DNA of 64,000 nt, from positions 14,562,932-14,626,931 of the forward strand of contig NC_092679.1 in assembly GCF_964355755.1 (NCBI RefSeq), read 5' to 3'. The notes below the pieces were generated by a model that was not told where the DNA came from, did not search any database, and saw only the letters and a program-made list of their open reading frames with translations. The position numbers and the translations under genes are program-made. The stretch is from Antedon mediterranea. Lineage: Eukaryota; Echinodermata; Crinoidea; Comatulida; Antedonidae. The stretch's first letter is position 1. Every line of letters begins with the position of its first letter. Below are positions 60,601-64,000 of the stretch, piece after piece.

Positions 60601-63600
60601 ATATTGTCCTTGAATGTATTACTTTCTCACAATCTTCCAGCTCACGTATTTGTGTCTTTCTATGATGCACATTTTCAGTAGACTTTGAAAGTTCATCTTG
60701 AATGTCACTTAATATTTCTACATCTGTAACAGGTTCTAGTTGACTTGGTGATTTACATAAAAACTTAGTTGGAAGACCAGCCATTTCCTGAACATTTTCA
60801 ACTGTCAGTGAGGCAGGATGCTTAATTTCAATATTATGCTTAGGAGTTGAAATTTCACTTTCAGATGGTGAAGGTTTTATATGGATAGCTGATCTTCCTG
60901 TAAATGTTAAAACATCTGAGTTTTCTTGTTCAATCATTTCTACAGACTTTACCCCATCAATTTCAAATGGTTCAGTGATAGTATACTTATGAGATAAGTT
61001 AAAAGTTTTATACTTTCCATTCTCCAAGACACTTTCTGTTAACCAATCTGGTCTCACTGGGGAAAGAGGTTTCAGATTAATCCTCATATTCTGAGGATCT
61101 AAACGTTGTCCATCCATCTCATTGTCATCATGTTTCCTAATATCAGATGATTGTAAAGGAAGTGAATTGCTAGACAATTTATAGCTCACAGGAACCTTAA
61201 GAGCATCATCACTTAACTGATCATCTGTAAGTGTTGGTGGATCCCGTTTTCTTTTAGCCAATTCAACTGATATATGATCATTTTCAATCTCATTCATAAG
61301 TGCAACAAGTTCTGGTTCCACAGCTGAGTCTTCCAAGTCAGAGTCTGGGCTTGAAGTCTCCTCAAGAATTCGTTCAACATCTGCATGTGATTTTCTTAAA
61401 GCTCTTAAATCTTCATCACTTTCATCAAGGTCAAAATTGACACCATAGTTTGGTAGATTGACGACAACTTTCTGGTCAACTGGAAATTGTGAGTATGACT
61501 GTTGATGCCGATTGCCATCCTTCAAGTAGAAATGATACCCATGAGTTGGAATGGTCTCTTGCTCATAATCAGATTCTTGGTCAGATTCTTCAATTTCCTG
61601 CATTCTATAATTTTGTTCATATTCAACTATTGGTGATGGCTCCTCAGCTTCAACTGGTGATTGGCTATCTGGTGTTGCATTGTTTTCACTATCATTCTTG
61701 GATGAAACACAGAGCTGTGAAGAAAATGGCTGAATGACATTGTTTTCATCTTTTGGTTCACTTTTGTCAGAAATCTCACTATGTTGTGATGAAGTATAGT
61801 TAGTTGGCAATTTCATAAACCCGTTTTGCATAATAGCATGAGAAATCACTTTACTAGTGTCAATTGTTTCACAAGCTAATTCTTCCTCTTTTATAGGATT
61901 CATATGGCATTTTGTACCTTCATCAGTTTCTTTATTTTCAGATAATGATGCAGCTGTTTCCTCTTCAAAATCCATACTGATATTTCCAGATGGTATGATT
62001 TGTAATTCATTTCTGAAACGTGTTATTTCATGATTGCCAACATCACCTTTATGTCTCGAGGTAACTTCTGCAGTGTCTGGCAGGCTTTCTATGCCTAATA
62101 AAAATTGCTTTTTATCTGACATTGATTTACTTAATTGTTCTTCCTCTTCTTGTTCTTCTTTCAATTGTTGATAAAATGATTTTACTTCAGAAAGAACCAT
62201 GTTCTGTTGTACATATTGCTCACAAAGCATAAGTTTGAACTTTGCAAATTCTAGTGCAGCTGTGTCTGCATCCTTTTCTGAATTATCTAGTAGGATGTCA
62301 TTAGTTTCCTGCAGATCTTCTATTTGGCATTCTGCACTTAATGATTTATCAACTTTCTTTCTTGATTTTCTATTTCCTTTATCACTTTCATCTTTATTAG
62401 AACATTGACCAATTGAATCTTCTAGTTGTTCACATTGTGATGGGATATCTATATTTGTTTTTGTTGCTGGTGTTAAAACGGACAAATTTCTTTCCAATAG
62501 TTCATTGTCAGTTATTATTAACTCTGGTAATTGTGTATATACAACTTGTTTATCCATTTTATTCAACCTTATAAAGCCCAGTTTAGAAACTTTAGTGTCT
62601 TCACCCTCTTTTGAACCTGTTTGAGGAATTTCAGAATCTGAATCTGTGATTCTTTCTTGTGCATCCATAAAACCAGTTTTTAATTCTTCATCTTCTTCAG
62701 GATTGTCTTCGGCAGAATGATCTAAGCTATCCATACTATCAGTCATATTGCTTTGTCTTAGATCTGATGTAAGCCTTTGAGCCCGGGAGGCAACTTGTTG
62801 AGCTTTCTCCTTCATTTCTTTAATTCTTTCAAGGAACATCAGATCATCATTTTCAAGAGATGCATCCTCTGATTTTATTGGTGAATCCTCAGAATCTCCC
62901 TCTAGTGGCTGATAGTCACTTGTGTTGTCTGATTCACCTCCAATAAATTCTTCCTCTGATTCACTTTCCGTCAAAGACTTTTTAACAGTTTGATCATTGA
63001 TGTCTACATTAACTTCACTTGGAATTGGATCAGTCTGAATTTCTTGATCAATTAAATATGAAATGTCATTATTGGAAAGGTTTCCATTCTGATATGATGT
63101 ACCAACACTTATTAAATCCTTCAAATCATCAACTTGAATCCCAGAATCAGAATATGTTGGTGTTTTTAAATCAATTTCATTTGATGGATTTAGTAATAGT
63201 AAACTCTTCTCCTCATATTGTAACATATTCTGATCATTATCTGTTTGTACACCCATTGATAGTTGGTGAATGCTTAAGCTATGCGGACTCTTTGATTCAT
63301 CTAAAGGTGATGGCCCAGAAATATCTGTTTGACATACAGCACTTTGCTTTAAATCATTGTCAGTTTGTGTTGACATGGCAACAGATTCCTTTAATGGTAG
63401 AATGTCGTTTTCTTTACTTTCTGGCACCTTCTGTTGGATATTGGAGTCAACAGGTTTAAGTGATTGGTGTAAATTATCATTTGATCTATCAATATCTGGA
63501 ACATGGTCTTCATTAGTCAAGACATGAACATCACCAGGTTGATCAATTGTTTCATATATTTCTGTACAATTTTGGAAACTGTTTTCATATTGTGTTTCTG

Positions 63601-64000
63601 CATCTTTCATTTGATTTTCTAGCAACATGTTTTCAAGACTCCTTGTATTTGCATATTTTTCTCTTGAATCATTAACAGAATCTGTAGAAGTTGATGTATC
63701 ACAAACTGACTTTGAAGGCTGCTGCTGATACAAGTCATTACATTCTGTGAAAGAACCAATATGTTTTACATCATTGGAATTATCCATTGTTGTCAGTGTT
63801 GCAACTGACACCATCAATGGTAAAACATTTTTAATTCCTTTGTCACAAAGAGAATTCGAAGTTTTATCAATATCAGGAACTGAAATTCCAACTTTATTGT
63901 GAGTTAAGTCAGTTTGTATCTCAACAGAAACTCCTGGATCAGCAACATCCCTAATATCTGTCACAAATTCTGGAGGAGCATCAATTATATCTGTGGATTT
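57518..64000 (-). CDS. Large coiled-coil protein, STARD9/KIF16A-like C-terminal region (partial)
   Basis: A giant exon runs from beyond the right edge to 59711, open across more than 1,430 codons. It is followed by exon 59495-58697 and a likely last exon 57667-57518. The giant exon is acidic and Ser-rich, with recurrent STQTD/EIQTD motifs (VEIQTDLT, AMSTQTDND, GVQTDNDQ, EIQTDPI). It ends in a charged coiled coil: LLAEYQRTREQSQMEISKAK, EKLKQQTNKEKQRLKDEM. This EYxRxRE-x-EI-KA-x-KLK pattern resembles the block before the START domain of STARD9, a kinesin-3 with a giant exon. No START domain is seen here and the motor, if any, lies outside the window. The identification is tentative. Confidence 0.7.
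58697..59495 (-). CDS. Penultimate exon of the STARD9-like gene
   Basis: Acceptor CTAATTAG, donor GTAAGA, 799 nt, entering in phase 0 (NVELAVNHRNGESRRYGNKS) and leaving in phase 1 after SPVIT. Ser/Tyr/Arg/His-rich and probably disordered, with one helical stretch, DPMLVEARYKESLERIKRYE. No domain recognised. Confidence 0.85.
59711..64000 (-). CDS. Giant exon of the STARD9-like gene
   Basis: Donor after TCAGAACAG (GTAAAA), phase 0. The frame stays open to the right window edge, so the exon is at least 4.29 kb. Low-complexity acidic stretches alternate with SxTQT-type motifs and a C-terminal coiled coil of about 90 residues. Confidence 0.88.

Overview
The window looks like nuclear DNA of an invertebrate animal. 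It is AT-rich and intron-rich, full of DNA transposons, miniature inverted-repeat elements (MITEs) and satellites, and strewn with the short palindromes TAGGCCTA and TACTGTA. Those words plus foldback (TU-like) structures make an echinoderm or related deuterostome my best guess, but nothing here proves it. Host genes are recognised from exon translations joined at GT/AG sites.

Layout. 1-9 kb: no gene recognised; several inverted-repeat elements. 9.15-30.54 kb (minus strand): the 5' part of a MARK/PAR-1 Ser/Thr kinase gene. Six exons join in frame into 170 codons, from the start Met through the kinase N-lobe; the rest lies beyond the left edge. Its introns hold a CR1-like LINE fragment, a PIF/Harbinger transposon (15.07-20.53 kb) whose transposase and Myb/SANT-like genes both look intact, a 904-bp Mutator-like MITE nested in that transposon, a 2-kb Tc1-like non-autonomous element and an 83-bp tandem array. 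A candidate promoter with two CCAAT boxes lies at about 31.05-31.15 kb.

31-45 kb: a repeat desert. It has three tiny palindromic insertions flanked by 7-8 bp direct repeats (31.98, 32.55 and 39.69 kb), a 2.1-kb foldback element whose inverted ends are 15-16 bp GTCGCCCC tandem repeats (32.81-34.90 kb), a GGCCTAG-rich tract, and a large inverted satellite. That satellite has a 97-bp unit in one orientation at 35.9-38.1 kb and in the opposite orientation at 40.4-44.8 kb, around a 190-200 bp tandem array and a short unique core.

45-64 kb: a LINE remnant (minus), a TMEM229B-like membrane protein with one main coding exon (plus, 46.6-47.1 kb), assorted MITEs, a 73-nt hairpin at 54.45 kb, a 57-bp satellite open in one frame (54.8-55.8 kb), and the 3' end of a large minus-strand gene. 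The giant exon of that gene runs off the right edge and resembles the C-terminal part of STARD9/KIF16A-type kinesins.

The host genes have no evident shared pathway. The clearest functional pair is the Harbinger transposase and its convergent Myb-like partner, which together would form an autonomous transposon.
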